Source: Collinsella sp. TF06-26 (lineage in GTDB: Bacteria > Actinomycetota > Coriobacteriia > Coriobacteriales > Coriobacteriaceae). Taken from it: 64,000 bases of DNA. The translations under genes were made by a program, and so were the position numbers. The notes under the pieces were generated by a model that saw only the letters and a list, made by a program, of their open reading frames with translations, made no database searches and had not been told where the DNA came from. Below, piece after piece: positions 28,181 to 37,197 of the stretch (position 1 is its first letter; every line of letters begins with the position of its first letter). Location: the NCBI RefSeq assembly GCF_002232035.1, contig NZ_NKXR01000010.1, positions 1 to 64,000 on the forward strand, in the 5' to 3' direction.

Positions 28181-29857
28181 TTACGAGAGCGACGTTCTCA
28201 GCAACTCGTTGAAGAGCTTCGGGTTGCCCTTGCCGCGGCTCGCCTTCATGCACTGGCCCACCAAAAAGCCGATAACCTTCTGGTTGCCGTCACGATACTG
28301 CTGCGCCTGATCGGCACAGTTAGCCAGCACCTCGTCCACGATCGGCTGCAACGCACCGGCATCGCTCACCTGACGCATACCACGCTCGTCGACGATCTTG
28401 TTGGGGTCGTCACCGGTCTGGGCCATGGCCTCAAAGACCTCGTGCGCCTGGTTGGAGCTGATGGCATCGGTCACCAGCAGCTTGGCCAGCGCTGCTACCT
28501 GAGCCGGCGCGATGCCGGACTCGGCGAGCGACACGCCTGCGCTCTTAAGGTAGGCGATCATCTCGTTGACCAGCAGGTTTGCGACCGTCTGGGCCTCCTT
28601 GCCAGCCATACCGGCAGCGGCAGCCTCAAAGAACTCGGCAAACTCGGGGTCGCCCGCGATCTGCTCGGCATCGGCCGCCTTAATACCAAAGTCGGTCTCA
28701 AAACGGGCGCGCTTGGCATCGGGCAGCTCGGGAATCTCGCCACGGCAGCGGTCGATGAACTCGTCGTCCAGATCGAACGGCGCCAGATCGGGATCGGGGA
28801 ACAGGCGATAGTCGTCGGCCGTCTCCTTCACACGCATGACCACGGTGCGCTTACGGCTGGGCTCCCAGTGGCGGGTCTCCTGATAGATGATTCCGCCCTC
28901 CTCGAGCACCTCGGCCTGACGGCAAATCTCGTAGGCAAGGCCGTCGTGCAGGCTCTTAAACGAGTTGAGGTTCTTGAGCTCGGTCTTGGTGCCCAGCTTG
29001 GTCTCGCCGCGGCGGCGCAGCGACACGTTGCCGTCGCAGCGCATGGAACCCTTCTCCATGGAGCAGTCCGAAATGCCCAGCGTCACAAAGATGCGACGGA
29101 GCTTCTCCATAAACAGGCGAGCCTCCTCGGGCGTGCGCAGATCGGGCTCAGTCACGAGCTCAATCAAAGGCGTGCCGCAGCGGTTGTAGTCGACGAGCGA
29201 CTCGGCCGCAGCGGTAATGCGGCCCTCGGCACCGCCCACGTGGACCATCTTGGCGGCGTCCTCCTCCATGTGGATGCGCAGGATGCGGATGGGCACCGTG
29301 TAGGAACCGTCCTCGCGGCGCTCGGGCATCTGCAGGTTGGAGGCATCGTAGCTGGCCAGGTGACCGGCGCGCTGGTTGCCCTCGCGCATGGTCGACGTCA
29401 TAGACGTGGACAGGCCCTCGGCGTTGGCCGAGGCGCTCGCCAGGCTCTGAGCCTCGGCCTCACCAAACGCGCAGTCGGGGCGCTCGGCGGCACCGCGACC
29501 GGTCACGTCCAGGTCCAGGTGGCCGTACATGGCAAAGGCGACCGGACCCTGCGTAGTCTGGAAGTTCTTGGCCATATCGGGATAGAAGTAGTGCTTGCGG
29601 TAAAACATCGAGTGGCGCTGGATCTCGCAGTTGGTGGCGAGACCGGCCTTGACGATGCTCTCGATGGCGCGCTTGTTGGGCACCGGCAGGGCGCCGGGCA
29701 GGCCCAGGCACACCGGGCACACGTTGGCGTTGGGCTCGTCATCGTGGCTGAGCTTGCAGTTGCAGAACATCTTGGTATCGAGTGCGGTGAGCTCGGTATG
29801 GATTTCCAGGCCGATCACGGCCTCCCAATCCTGCAGGACCTCGGATAGCTCCTTCAT
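28181..29857 (-). CDS. gatB: Asp/Glu-tRNA amidotransferase subunit B, with insertion
   Basis: Kinase/transamidase subunit of GatCAB, which turns mischarged Glu-tRNA(Gln) or Asp-tRNA(Asn) into the correct amide. IGLEIHTEL near the start, the zinc-site CxC and CPVC, and the C-terminal YqeY-like tail are present. At 558 residues it is about 80 longer than usual, mostly from an insertion near residues 119-185 between the GHLDLDV strand and the conserved VPIRILRIHMEEDAAKM, rich in Ala, Ser and Glu. The frame is uninterrupted and codon use is normal, so it is a real insertion. It overlaps the gatA stop by one base (TAATG). Confidence 0.94.
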   Translation of the reverse strand: MKELSEVLQDWEAVIGLEIHTELTALDTKMFCNCKLSHDDEPNANVCPVCLGLPGALPVPNKRAIESIVKAGLATNCEIQRHSMFYRKHYFYPDMAKNFQTTQGPVAFAMYGHLDLDVTGRGAAERPDCAFGEAEAQSLASASANAEGLSTSMTSTMREGNQRAGHLASYDASNLQMPERREDGSYTVPIRILRIHMEEDAAKMVHVGGAEGRITAAAESLVDYNRCGTPLIELVTEPDLRTPEEARLFMEKLRRIFVTLGISDCSMEKGSMRCDGNVSLRRRGETKLGTKTELKNLNSFKSLHDGLAYEICRQAEVLEEGGIIYQETRHWEPSRKRTVVMRVKETADDYRLFPDPDLAPFDLDDEFIDRCRGEIPELPDAKRARFETDFGIKAADAEQIAGDPEFAEFFEAAAAGMAGKEAQTVANLLVNEMIAYLKSAGVSLAESGIAPAQVAALAKLLVTDAISSNQAHEVFEAMAQTGDDPNKIVDERGMRQVSDAGALQPIVDEVLANCADQAQQYRDGNQKVIGFLVGQCMKASRGKGNPKLFNELLRTSLS

Positions 29858-31371
29858 TACAGCTCGCCTCCCTTCCCGGCAAAATCGGGCGCGACAGAAA
29901 GCGCGGGCGCACCCGTGGCGGCATCGGCAAAGCCGCGCTCCAGGGCGCGGGCAAACGTAAGCAGCTGACGGTCTTTAAAGGCAGGTCCCACCAGCTGGGC
30001 AGAAACGGGCAGCTGAGTATCCTCGCCCAGGCCCAGCGGCACCGAAATGCCACCGTTACCGCAAATGTTGAGCGAGATGGTGTACAGATCGGAGAGGTAC
30101 ATCTGCGTGGGGTCGCTGATCTCGCCAAACTTAAAGGCCGTGCGCGGCGAGGCGGGCATGAGGATGGTGTCCACCTTGGCATACGCGGCGTCATAGTCCT
30201 GCGTGATGAGCGTGCGGGCCTTTTGCGCGGCGTAGTAGTACTTGTCGTACACGCCCGAGCTCAGCAGGTAGGCGCCGAGCATCTGACGGCGCTTGGCCTC
30301 GGCGCCAAAACCGTGGGCACGCGAAAGCGAGCTCTGGTCGGACAGGTTGGCGCAGCCCTCCTCCTGATAGCCATAGCGAATGCCGTCGAAACGAGCCAGG
30401 TTGGAGAACGCCTCGGCCGGGCCGATGACGTAGTAGGCGGCGATGGCGGCGTCCAGGTGCGGCAGGTCGACCTCTACCAGCTCGGCGCCCTGGTTCTGCA
30501 GCTCCTGGGCGGCGCGCTCAACGGCGGAGCGGACCTCGGGCGTCAGGCCCTCGGCCTCCATAAACGCGGGGATGATGCCCACGCGCTTACCCTCGATGCT
30601 GTCGTTGAGGTGCTCGGTAAAGTCGACGGCGCAATCCTGGCTGGTACAGTCGTACGGATCGTGGCCCGCGCCGGTAAGCGCGTTCATGGCCAGCGCAACG
30701 TCCTCGACCGTGTGTCCAAAGGGGCCCACCTGGTCGAGCGACGAGCCAAAGGCAACCACGCCGTAACGGCTCACGGCGCCATACGTGGGCTTAAAGCCCA
30801 CCACGCCGCACAGCGACGCCGGCTGGCGAATGGAGCCGCCGGTGTCCGAGCCCAGCGAGAGCGCGACCTCGCCCGCGGCGACGGCGGCAGCGGAGCCGCC
30901 CGAGGAGCCGCCGGGCACGCGTTCGGTATCCCAGGGGTTGTTGGTGCGGTGGAACGCCGAGCTCTCGGTGGAGCTGCCAAAGGCAAACTCGTCCATGTTG
31001 GCCTTGCCCATGGGCAGGCAGCCGGCGTCGAGCATGCGCTGGACGCAGGTGGCGGTGTAGACGCTCTGGTAGTCCCCGAGCATGCGGGAAGCGCAGGTGG
31101 TGCGCGTGCCCACGAGGTTCATGTTGTCTTTGATGGCCAGCGGCACGCCCGCAAGCGGGGGTAGCGGCTTTCCGGCGGCACGGTCGGCATCCACGCGCGC
31201 AGCGGCCTCGAGCGCAAGCTCGGGCGCTACCTGCAGGAATGCCTGGACCCCGCCCTCGCGCGCCTCGATGGCGGCAAGGGAGGCCTGAGCCACCTCGGTA
31301 GCGGTAAAGTCGCCGGCGGCAACGCCCGCGGCGATCTGGGCGGCGGTAAGGGAATCGAAGCTCTGCGCCAT
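29857..31371 (-). CDS. gatA: Asp/Glu-tRNA amidotransferase subunit A
   Basis: The 504-residue amidase-signature subunit that releases ammonia from glutamine. The Ser-cisSer-Lys triad is visible: Lys in PLAIKDNMNL, cis-Ser in PGGSSGGSAAAVA and the nucleophile Ser in GSDTGGSIRQPA. Length is slightly above the usual 485. It overlaps the stop of gatC by one base and gatB by one base, giving tight gatCAB coupling. Confidence 0.97.
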   Translation of the reverse strand: MAQSFDSLTAAQIAAGVAAGDFTATEVAQASLAAIEAREGGVQAFLQVAPELALEAAARVDADRAAGKPLPPLAGVPLAIKDNMNLVGTRTTCASRMLGDYQSVYTATCVQRMLDAGCLPMGKANMDEFAFGSSTESSAFHRTNNPWDTERVPGGSSGGSAAAVAAGEVALSLGSDTGGSIRQPASLCGVVGFKPTYGAVSRYGVVAFGSSLDQVGPFGHTVEDVALAMNALTGAGHDPYDCTSQDCAVDFTEHLNDSIEGKRVGIIPAFMEAEGLTPEVRSAVERAAQELQNQGAELVEVDLPHLDAAIAAYYVIGPAEAFSNLARFDGIRYGYQEEGCANLSDQSSLSRAHGFGAEAKRRQMLGAYLLSSGVYDKYYYAAQKARTLITQDYDAAYAKVDTILMPASPRTAFKFGEISDPTQMYLSDLYTISLNICGNGGISVPLGLGEDTQLPVSAQLVGPAFKDRQLLTFARALERGFADAATGAPALSVAPDFAGKGGEL

Positions 31372-31682
31372 TACTCGCTCTCCCCCTCTCCCAAAATGGA
31401 CGGCACACGGAAGTAACGGTCGCGCGCGCTGCCGGCGTTTTCGAGCGCAACGTCGAGCGGCAGGTCACGCTCGGGCTCGCGCAGGTCGTCGCCCATCACG
31501 TTGGACAGGCTTCCGATGGGATGGAACGTGGGCTCCACGTCGGGCAAGTCATATTGCAAGACGGGCTCGAGCATCTGGACGGCGTCGTTCATGTAGGACG
31601 TCATCTGGGTGAGCTCGTCATCGGTCAGTGCGATCTTTGCGTACTCGGCGATGCCGCGCACGTCTTTCTCGCTGAGTGCCAT
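31371..31682 (-). CDS. gatC: Asp/Glu-tRNA amidotransferase subunit C
   Basis: A 103-residue GatC, the belt subunit that holds GatA and GatB together. LSEKDVRGIAEYAKIALTDDEL at the start (in parts) and the C-terminal YFRVPSILG are typical. ATG at 31682 follows AAGGGAG; an upstream ATG at 31700 is less well placed. First gene of gatCAB. Confidence 0.95.
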   Translation of the reverse strand: MALSEKDVRGIAEYAKIALTDDELTQMTSYMNDAVQMLEPVLQYDLPDVEPTFHPIGSLSNVMGDDLREPERDLPLDVALENAGSARDRYFRVPSILGEGESE

Positions 31683-31864
31683 AGGCGCTCCCTTCCGCAT
31701 AACAGATAAACCGCTCTAGTATACAAGGCAACGCCGCTTGGAGCAGGTGCTTTACCCAAATGCAGCGAAAACGTAACGAGGGGGCGGGCTGGCAGGCGGC
31801 GGGCTGGCGATTCTGTAGCGAAACCGCACTGTCCATAGCGAAAACCGTCCCGCCCACAACGAAA

Positions 31865-31925
31865 ACCATCACAACATTCGACGCTTTTCGCCAATATCGA
31901 GATTTTCATCGAATGTTGTGATGGT
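31865..31925. repeat. 61-nt palindromic repeat, copy 1
   Basis: Arms ACCATCACAACATTCGACG and CATCGAATGTTGTGATGGT pair with one mismatch; the 23-base loop is T-rich. Same 61-nt length as copies at 43610, 47736 and 48978. Lies between gatC and the sortase gene, next to a second hairpin family member. Confidence 0.9.
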
Positions 31926-31937
31926 TTGGAAGTCCCG

Positions 31938-31972
31938 ACCACCACAAAGGTACCTGTCCCCATTGCGGTGGT
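31938..31972. repeat. CCACCACAAAGG hairpin, copy 1
   Basis: ACCACCACAAAGG pairs imperfectly with CCATTGCGGTGGT. It sits 12 bases from the 61-nt palindrome and 14 bases past the sortase stop, so it may end the sortase transcript. Confidence 0.75.
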
Positions 31973-31985
31973 TCTGAATGATGCC

Positions 31986-32924
31986 CTATGCCGAGGCCTT
32001 GGCCTTGCGGCGCTTGCGGACCGCGTGGATCACGATGTCCAGCAGCAACAGTACAATAGCTACGACCACAATGAGCACGGCAAACTCGCGCTTGCCCCAG
32101 TGGCGACCGGCCAGCGACTTTTGCTTGTCGACGTCCTTCTTGTTGTATTTGGTACGCACGCAATGCACCAGCAGACGATGGTCGTTTACGCCGTAGGGCG
32201 TGCAGGTGACGAGCGTCACTTTGTCGGCGCCGGGCTCGATGGCCAGCGACTCCATCTCCTCGGGTAGCACCACCTCGGAGTCCACCATCTTGTAGGCGAT
32301 CGTCTTGTTCATGGTGTGCAGCAGCACCAGGTCGCCGGGCTCCAGCGAGTGGATGTCGTCGAACATGCTCAGGTTGCGCATGCCCGAGTGCGCGGTGAGC
32401 ACGCAATGCGTCGAGGTGCCGCCCACCGGCAGGCTCGTGCCCTCCAGGTGGCCGACGCCCGCCATAAGGACTTCCTCGCTCGTGCCGTGGTAGATGGGCA
32501 TACTCACGTCGATGGAGGGGATCTCGACCCAGCTCATCATGGGGTCGCGGTCAAAGATGAGCTGCTGAGCGTAGGGCTCGATCTGATCGGCGGGAAGCTC
32601 GGTGGCCTCGCCCGCAAGCTGCTCGTTAAAGGAGCGAGCCTGGAGCAGGATGCGCTCGCGCTCCTCGGCAGACAGCGCGTCCACGGTGCTGGACACGGTG
32701 CTGATCTGGTTGAACACGCCCGAGGCCTCGAGCCGGTCCAAGATCCACGGCCAGGTCATAAGGCCCACGCCGATAAGGATGATGACGATGGTGATGAGAC
32801 GGTCGGCCCAGCGCGGCAGCCGCTTACGGCGGCGCTTGGGCTTTTGTTGAGGTTTGGGCTGAGGGCTTGAGCCACCGTTGGCCGCGGCGTTATTGCTCTT
32901 CATATGTTTGGCGCCCTGCACCAT
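31986..32924 (-). CDS. Class C (pilus) sortase
   Basis: A 312-residue membrane transpeptidase that links pilins through LPXTG-type signals. Catalytic His179 (LTAHSGM), Cys241 (TLVTCTPYG) and Arg250 (NDHRLLVHCVR) are all present. Membrane helices lie at about 42-60 and 282-300, the two-anchor plan of class C enzymes, and DRDPMMSW resembles their lid loop. GGAG precedes the start. It is expected to act on the pilins at 35443-42138, but an AbiE-like pair lies between, so it may have its own promoter. Confidence 0.93.
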   Translation of the reverse strand: MVQGAKHMKSNNAAANGGSSPQPKPQQKPKRRRKRLPRWADRLITIVIILIGVGLMTWPWILDRLEASGVFNQISTVSSTVDALSAEERERILLQARSFNEQLAGEATELPADQIEPYAQQLIFDRDPMMSWVEIPSIDVSMPIYHGTSEEVLMAGVGHLEGTSLPVGGTSTHCVLTAHSGMRNLSMFDDIHSLEPGDLVLLHTMNKTIAYKMVDSEVVLPEEMESLAIEPGADKVTLVTCTPYGVNDHRLLVHCVRTKYNKKDVDKQKSLAGRHWGKREFAVLIVVVAIVLLLLDIVIHAVRKRRKAKASA

Positions 32925-33034
32925 CGCCGGTCACTCCTTACAGCTCAGGTTGTCTAAACAAATAATAGCCGATTAGCGAGCTTCCGCGCCAGACAACGCC
33001 GCTAGACTGCACCGTTCGGGCCACGTAACCCCAC

Positions 33035-33808
33035 TCAACCAATCAAGCCATATGTTGCTTTCATCGTCTCGAGCAACTGCGCCATCGTTACGCCCGCAAC
33101 CCCGATCTGTTTCAGATTGACGTCGCCCACCTCGCAATCTTTAACAAACGCAAGCATATCGTCCTTCAGTTCTCCGCCCAGGTCGACACCTTCCGACTCG
33201 CCAAGCAGCTGAGCAAGCCTCAGCGCATCGCGTTTATGCTTTTTTACCTTCTTCGAATCAACGTTCTCCCCCGCTTCCCTTCTGGCTTTTAGGTCGAGAT
33301 ACGCCTTCGCTTTGAACGGGACAATGTATTCCGTACCCAGGACCGAAACGCCGCCTACGGTCCGAATTCCCTGAAGAAACAAGCTGTAGTAAGCATCGTC
33401 CAACAAAATTGCCGAAAGACTGCTTATGTTTTCATCAACGTGAATTGGCGCCACATCAATCCCCTCACGACCCTTTAGAAAGTCGGGGCACTTCGCGAAG
33501 AGTTCGATCATATGGGGGTAACCCGGCCTCTTAGGCTCTGTAAACCGATAAAAACATGAGCCTTTGCCTTCGCCCCAGCCGCAGCGGTAGCCGCCATCAC
33601 GCACCAAAGTCCATATAGCTTCTGCCGTCTGAGGCAACCGGTCATCGGCGACAATTACCACATCAAAATCGTGAGTCATCCTAAACGGAAGTCCCGCCTC
33701 CGCGAGCAAAATGTCGCATGCCGTGCCGCCGATAAGAGCATACGATCCTACAGCTTCTTGCATATGCTGCTGGAATTCTTGGAGACCTTCTACAGCGCTT
33801 CTTGCCAT
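33035..33808 (-). CDS. AbiEii-like nucleotidyltransferase toxin candidate
   Basis: A 257-residue protein with the nucleotidyltransferase pattern of AbiEii/AbiGii toxins: YALIGGTACDILL (GG motif near residue 27) and MTHDFDVVIVAD (DxD-type metal site). It overlaps the upstream regulator gene by 19 bases, the usual type IV toxin-antitoxin layout, with regulator first. Members of this family act in phage defence by modifying tRNA or other nucleic acid; which applies here is unknown. Base composition is AT-richer than gatCAB or the sortase, consistent with transfer. Confidence 0.78.
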   Translation of the reverse strand: MARSAVEGLQEFQQHMQEAVGSYALIGGTACDILLAEAGLPFRMTHDFDVVIVADDRLPQTAEAIWTLVRDGGYRCGWGEGKGSCFYRFTEPKRPGYPHMIELFAKCPDFLKGREGIDVAPIHVDENISSLSAILLDDAYYSLFLQGIRTVGGVSVLGTEYIVPFKAKAYLDLKARREAGENVDSKKVKKHKRDALRLAQLLGESEGVDLGGELKDDMLAFVKDCEVGDVNLKQIGVAGVTMAQLLETMKATYGLIG

Positions 33809-34758
33809 GGATAATCCTTTCCAAACATGCGATCGACTTCGAGCTGAATTCGCTCATCGTCGATTGCCGCCAAAGATAGCGCAAGCGAAATGTCATCGAC
33901 ACGGGAGGAGTTGGCAAACACGGGCGCATAGCGCCACACTTGGATCATCGCCGTTTCGTTATCCGGCAACTCCCCGTCTGCGACTTCGAGGTCACTCAGT
34001 TGACGCCATGCACTTCTTAAGACGGCCTTTTGTTCCATACCCGGCGCAGCGAGCATCGAACGCGCAGCGAGCGCCGTCTCCCCGGCGTCAACAAGATACT
34101 CGATCTGCGGCGTCTTCCTTGCAAATAAGACCTTCAAGACAGGCGAGGAGAGCTCTGCCATGTGCTCACTGAGCAGAAGATCAACGGCAACAGGGAACAC
34201 GACGACACGTCGCTCGCAACGCTCGCGCCTCGCGAGCCCCCTGTCAACAAGCTCGGTTATGGCCTCACTCGCGCGGCTTGCCGAAATCCCAAGCGCACGA
34301 CAAAGGTCATAGGGACGATATGGCTCCTGGGCTGCTCCCCAGATTGCGGCAGCCTGCGCGTTGGGTGACATCTTGGTCGCGTGATTGCGAAACCGGACAC
34401 TGCCCCTCTCCGTGCAGGCCGTGCCCATAAATGGAAGAAAAGCCTGTCTGCCGGGGCAAACAAACGGAATCCCTTGTGCGACCAATGCTTTGCGCTGACG
34501 TGCATCGGCATCAGGAAACGAAACGACAACGGGAGTCTCCGCGCGCAAGGCTAGCTGACTATAGACTCTCTTAGCCTCGGGAAGCCCGACGCCAGTAGGC
34601 AAACTTGCAAGCAAAAACGAAAAACCGTTTGCGTCAACAGCGCGGACCTCAATCGCCCGCAGATGCAGCGGCAAGCATGCGGATCCAGGCCAAGTTTTGG
34701 TCTTGGCGGAAAGGCCTAGTGCTTCTTGTAAGTAGATTAGCGCTTCGTTCATTTCCAT
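33790..34758 (-). CDS. AbiEi-like antitoxin / winged-helix regulator candidate
   Basis: About 322 residues. The centre has a winged-helix-like stretch (PYRPYDLCRALGISASRASEAI in parts, then ELVDRGLARRERCERRVVVFPV). This fits AbiEi antitoxins that repress their own operon, but the assignment rests mainly on pairing with the nucleotidyltransferase gene, which it overlaps by 19 bases. Start uncertain: ATG at 34758 or at 34797; neither has a strong ribosome site. TTCCA...TGGAA forms a small dyad across 34776-34793. Confidence 0.68.
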   Translation of the reverse strand: MEMNEALIYLQEALGLSAKTKTWPGSACLPLHLRAIEVRAVDANGFSFLLASLPTGVGLPEAKRVYSQLALRAETPVVVSFPDADARQRKALVAQGIPFVCPGRQAFLPFMGTACTERGSVRFRNHATKMSPNAQAAAIWGAAQEPYRPYDLCRALGISASRASEAITELVDRGLARRERCERRVVVFPVAVDLLLSEHMAELSSPVLKVLFARKTPQIEYLVDAGETALAARSMLAAPGMEQKAVLRSAWRQLSDLEVADGELPDNETAMIQVWRYAPVFANSSRVDDISLALSLAAIDDERIQLEVDRMFGKDYPWQEAL

Positions 34759-34959
34759 TGTTTTCGTTCGATTCCAGTTTGTATTGGAATTATACATAAT
34801 TTTCGGAATTAAAGAGATACCGTTCGTGCCTAAGCCCGCATTTGAGTTTTCAAAATGTCCCGGATCGGCGGGACGATTCGGGATACAATGTCAATAGAAA
34901 ACGACGCATCCCGCGTAAATGTTTGGGAGCGCTGGCGGCCTAGTTTTCAGCTTTTGTTA

Positions 34960-34987
34960 AATGCCCGGGATCCGACCCCCGGGCATT
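34960..34987. terminator. GC-rich hairpin beside small membrane gene
   Basis: AATGCCCGGG pairs perfectly with CCCGGGCATT across an eight-base loop. It begins two bases past the stop of the small gene at 34989-35138; no strong U-tract follows on either strand. Confidence 0.55.
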
Positions 34988-34988
34988 C

Positions 34989-35138
34989 TTATTTGCGCTT
35001 GCGGCGCAAATGCCGTCCACCGTCCGCACCGCGCGTGCGCCTACGGACCTTAAACCGAACCTCATACGAGTCAAGAAACGCGATGACGAACGCGCCCACC
35101 GCCGCGAGGGCGGCGAGCGCGTTAAGGAATTTCAGCAT
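34989..35138 (-). CDS. Small single-span membrane protein with basic tail
   Basis: A 49-residue protein: MLKFLNALAALAAVGAFVIA is a hydrophobic span, followed by a strongly basic tail rich in Arg (VRRRTRG, RRKRK). GGAGGT is seven bases before the ATG at 35138, an unusually good ribosome site for so short a frame. It lies between the AbiE-like pair and the pilin operon. Family not recognised; a holin-like or small toxin-like peptide is possible but unproven. A hairpin ends it. Confidence 0.6.
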   Translation of the reverse strand: MLKFLNALAALAAVGAFVIAFLDSYEVRFKVRRRTRGADGGRHLRRKRK

Positions 35139-35442
35139 TTGGGGACCTCCGATCGAGTCGTCGGCCGCCCGCGCACGGGATGCGTCGCAAAGCCATTTTA
35201 CTGCGAGCGCATGCACCCGCAGCTGGTAAACGCAATAATTGCAAACATCTGTTCGATATTCATATGCTTGATCCATCGGACGATGGAGGCTGGCTGCGTT
35301 ATCCCAAAAAACGGGGCAGACTCCAGTGCAGAGTCTGCCCCGAAAAGAGAATGGCAAAGCAAGAACGTAAATAGACGAGAAAAGTGTCCGCAAGTCTCAT
35401 GACCATCACATCCCACCTGCCAAGGGGATGGGTGAGTGAGCG
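35139..35442. other. Region between small protein gene and pilin operon end
   Basis: About 300 bp. Holds the operon terminator at 35306-35342 and presumably the promoter of the 49-residue gene. A longer frame through here lacks a ribosome site and was not called. Confidence 0.45.
35306..35342 (-). terminator. Rho-independent terminator of pilin operon
   Basis: CGGGGCAGACTC/GAGTCTGCCCCG perfect 12-bp stem, loop of seven, followed by six T on the minus strand, 100 bases past the last pilin stop. Confidence 0.92.
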
Positions 35443-37089
35443 TTACTCCTGCTCGGACTCCTCGGCCTGCTTACGGCTGCGGATGAGGTGCGCCACGCCG
35501 ATGCACAGCACCGCGCCACCAGCGATCCAAGTAAAGGTCACGCCGTTGAGACCGGTCAGCGGGAGGCCGGAGCCCTTCTTGTTCTGGACGGTAAGGGTGA
35601 CGGTGCCTTCATTGACAGTCGGATCGAGGACGAGGTTGGATCCGCTCTTGGTCACGCTGACGGCTAAGGCGTTGTTGCCCTCATCCCGGTCGAGATCGGA
35701 CGCGGAGATGGTGAAGGTAAATGTGGGCAGGGTGTTATAGTCGTCGAGGGCATGGGTCTCCTTGACGGTGTAGGTGCCGGCGTCAAGGCCCTTGACGTTA
35801 ATCTCGCCCTTTTCATTAGTCCTGAACTCATGCTCTTTGGAATCAAGCGAGCCATTTTCTTGGACGTACAGGCCCTTGGAGTTGGAATCGTCGGGGTCGG
35901 TGGCTTGGATGGTGAACTTTACTCCCTCGAGCTTAATGTTTTCGTTGGCAGAATCCTGCTTGATGAGCTTGAGCGCGTAGGTGTAGTCGCGTACGGTGTC
36001 GGGCACGGAGGTGCCGGTACCCTCTACCATGGGGTTGTTGGAGTAAACGAGCTTGACGGTGTTCTCGTTGCCGTTGCCGCCCACGACAACATTGGCGTCC
36101 TTTTCGGGGTCGAGCTTGGCGGTATACTCGACATAAATCTTCGTCTGCGCGGAGAGATCGTCCACGGCGGTCTTGAGGTCGGTGAACTTGACAGTCAGGG
36201 TCGACTTGCCGGTGAGTTCGTCGGCGGTGACGTCAGCAGTGTAGTTGTTGTCTGCCGCGATCTCTGTTGCAGTACCACGATCCGTCCCTGCGTAAACCTT
36301 GATGCTGCCTTTCTCTGCGGTCAGGCCGGCGGACAGTTCGTCGTAGAACTCATACTTGTACGTGCTAAAGGACGCAACGTTGTTGGCAACGGTGCCGGTA
36401 AGCTGGTAGTTCACGTTCTGGCCCATCTGCGAATCGGCCTTGTCCGCCCAGTTGCTGTTCGGCTTGTCGTCCTTGACCTTCTTGGTCACGGTAGGAATGC
36501 TGGTCTTCTCGGTAACGGTCACGGACTTGCCGCCAACGAGGGCAAAGATGGGCGAGGTACCGGTGTTGGGCTTAGAGACGTCCAGCGCGTCGGTCACAAA
36601 GAGGTAGTAGCCGTTGCTCGGAGCGGTAAAAGGAGTGCCAGCAGCGAAGGAAGCACCCGTCTGGGTGGAAGCCTTGGCCACGGCATCCGCGATCTTGTAG
36701 AGCAGGTCATTGTTATTCACGCGGGTATCGTCAGTGGTGTCCTTCACGTTCTGGGCAAGATAGTCCGCGACGGCCTCGGGGGTCGAGGAGTCGTCAATGC
36801 CGGAGCCCTTGACCTTCTTGAGAACACCGATGACGGCCTTCTCCGTCTCATCGTTCGCCCAATTAATGTCCGAGGCGACCTTGGATTTGTTCTGGTCCAC
36901 AACCTTGGCCGTAAAGATCTGATACGCCTTAAACTTGGTCGTGCCATTCTTGTCGACCTGCGTGATCGTGATCGTATTGTCACCCTCAGCAAACGCCATG
37001 GTCACCGGAGCCATCACGCCGCCGAAGCTCAGCGCCGCCGTGAGGCCGGCGGTTACTGCCAGGCGTGCGATGTTCTTGTTCATGCTCAT
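35443..37089 (-). CDS. Major pilin (isopeptide-forming, LPLTG anchored)
   Basis: A 548-residue secreted pilin. Signal peptide over about residues 1-35 (AGLTAALSFGGVMAPVTMAFA), pilin-motif-like TVTKKVKD near residue 200, a CnaB-like domain with YTVKETHALDDYN (E-box Glu), then the sorting signal LPLTG, a hydrophobic span and a basic tail. Expected to be polymerised by the class C sortase and joined to the cell wall. GGAGG precedes the ATG at 37089; earlier in-frame ATG codons are less well placed. Last of three pilin genes; its lower GC and lysine-rich content match secreted pilins. Confidence 0.92.
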   Translation of the reverse strand: MSMNKNIARLAVTAGLTAALSFGGVMAPVTMAFAEGDNTITITQVDKNGTTKFKAYQIFTAKVVDQNKSKVASDINWANDETEKAVIGVLKKVKGSGIDDSSTPEAVADYLAQNVKDTTDDTRVNNNDLLYKIADAVAKASTQTGASFAAGTPFTAPSNGYYLFVTDALDVSKPNTGTSPIFALVGGKSVTVTEKTSIPTVTKKVKDDKPNSNWADKADSQMGQNVNYQLTGTVANNVASFSTYKYEFYDELSAGLTAEKGSIKVYAGTDRGTATEIAADNNYTADVTADELTGKSTLTVKFTDLKTAVDDLSAQTKIYVEYTAKLDPEKDANVVVGGNGNENTVKLVYSNNPMVEGTGTSVPDTVRDYTYALKLIKQDSANENIKLEGVKFTIQATDPDDSNSKGLYVQENGSLDSKEHEFRTNEKGEINVKGLDAGTYTVKETHALDDYNTLPTFTFTISASDLDRDEGNNALAVSVTKSGSNLVLDPTVNEGTVTLTVQNKKGSGLPLTGLNGVTFTWIAGGAVLCIGVAHLIRSRKQAEESEQE

Positions 37090-37197
37090 CTTCTTTTCCT
37101 CCATTTTCCGGTTGGTTCTCATTCGATCGGTCATCATCTGTCTGTGTCTTAGCATCTACTTCGCTACGTCTCGCCCCGCTCTCTGTGGGGCTGACAG

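Larger units (their letters stand above)
31683..31985. other. Intergenic region gatC / sortase
   Basis: About 300 bp holding the gatCAB promoter region and the two hairpin repeats above. Minor repeats of GGCGGGCTGGC type occur near 31785-31805. No coding frame is supported. Confidence 0.45.

Noticed and set aside
35139..35393. N-terminal extension of the 49-residue frame
   Set aside because: Cys/Arg/Leu mix without ribosome site and reaching into the operon terminator.
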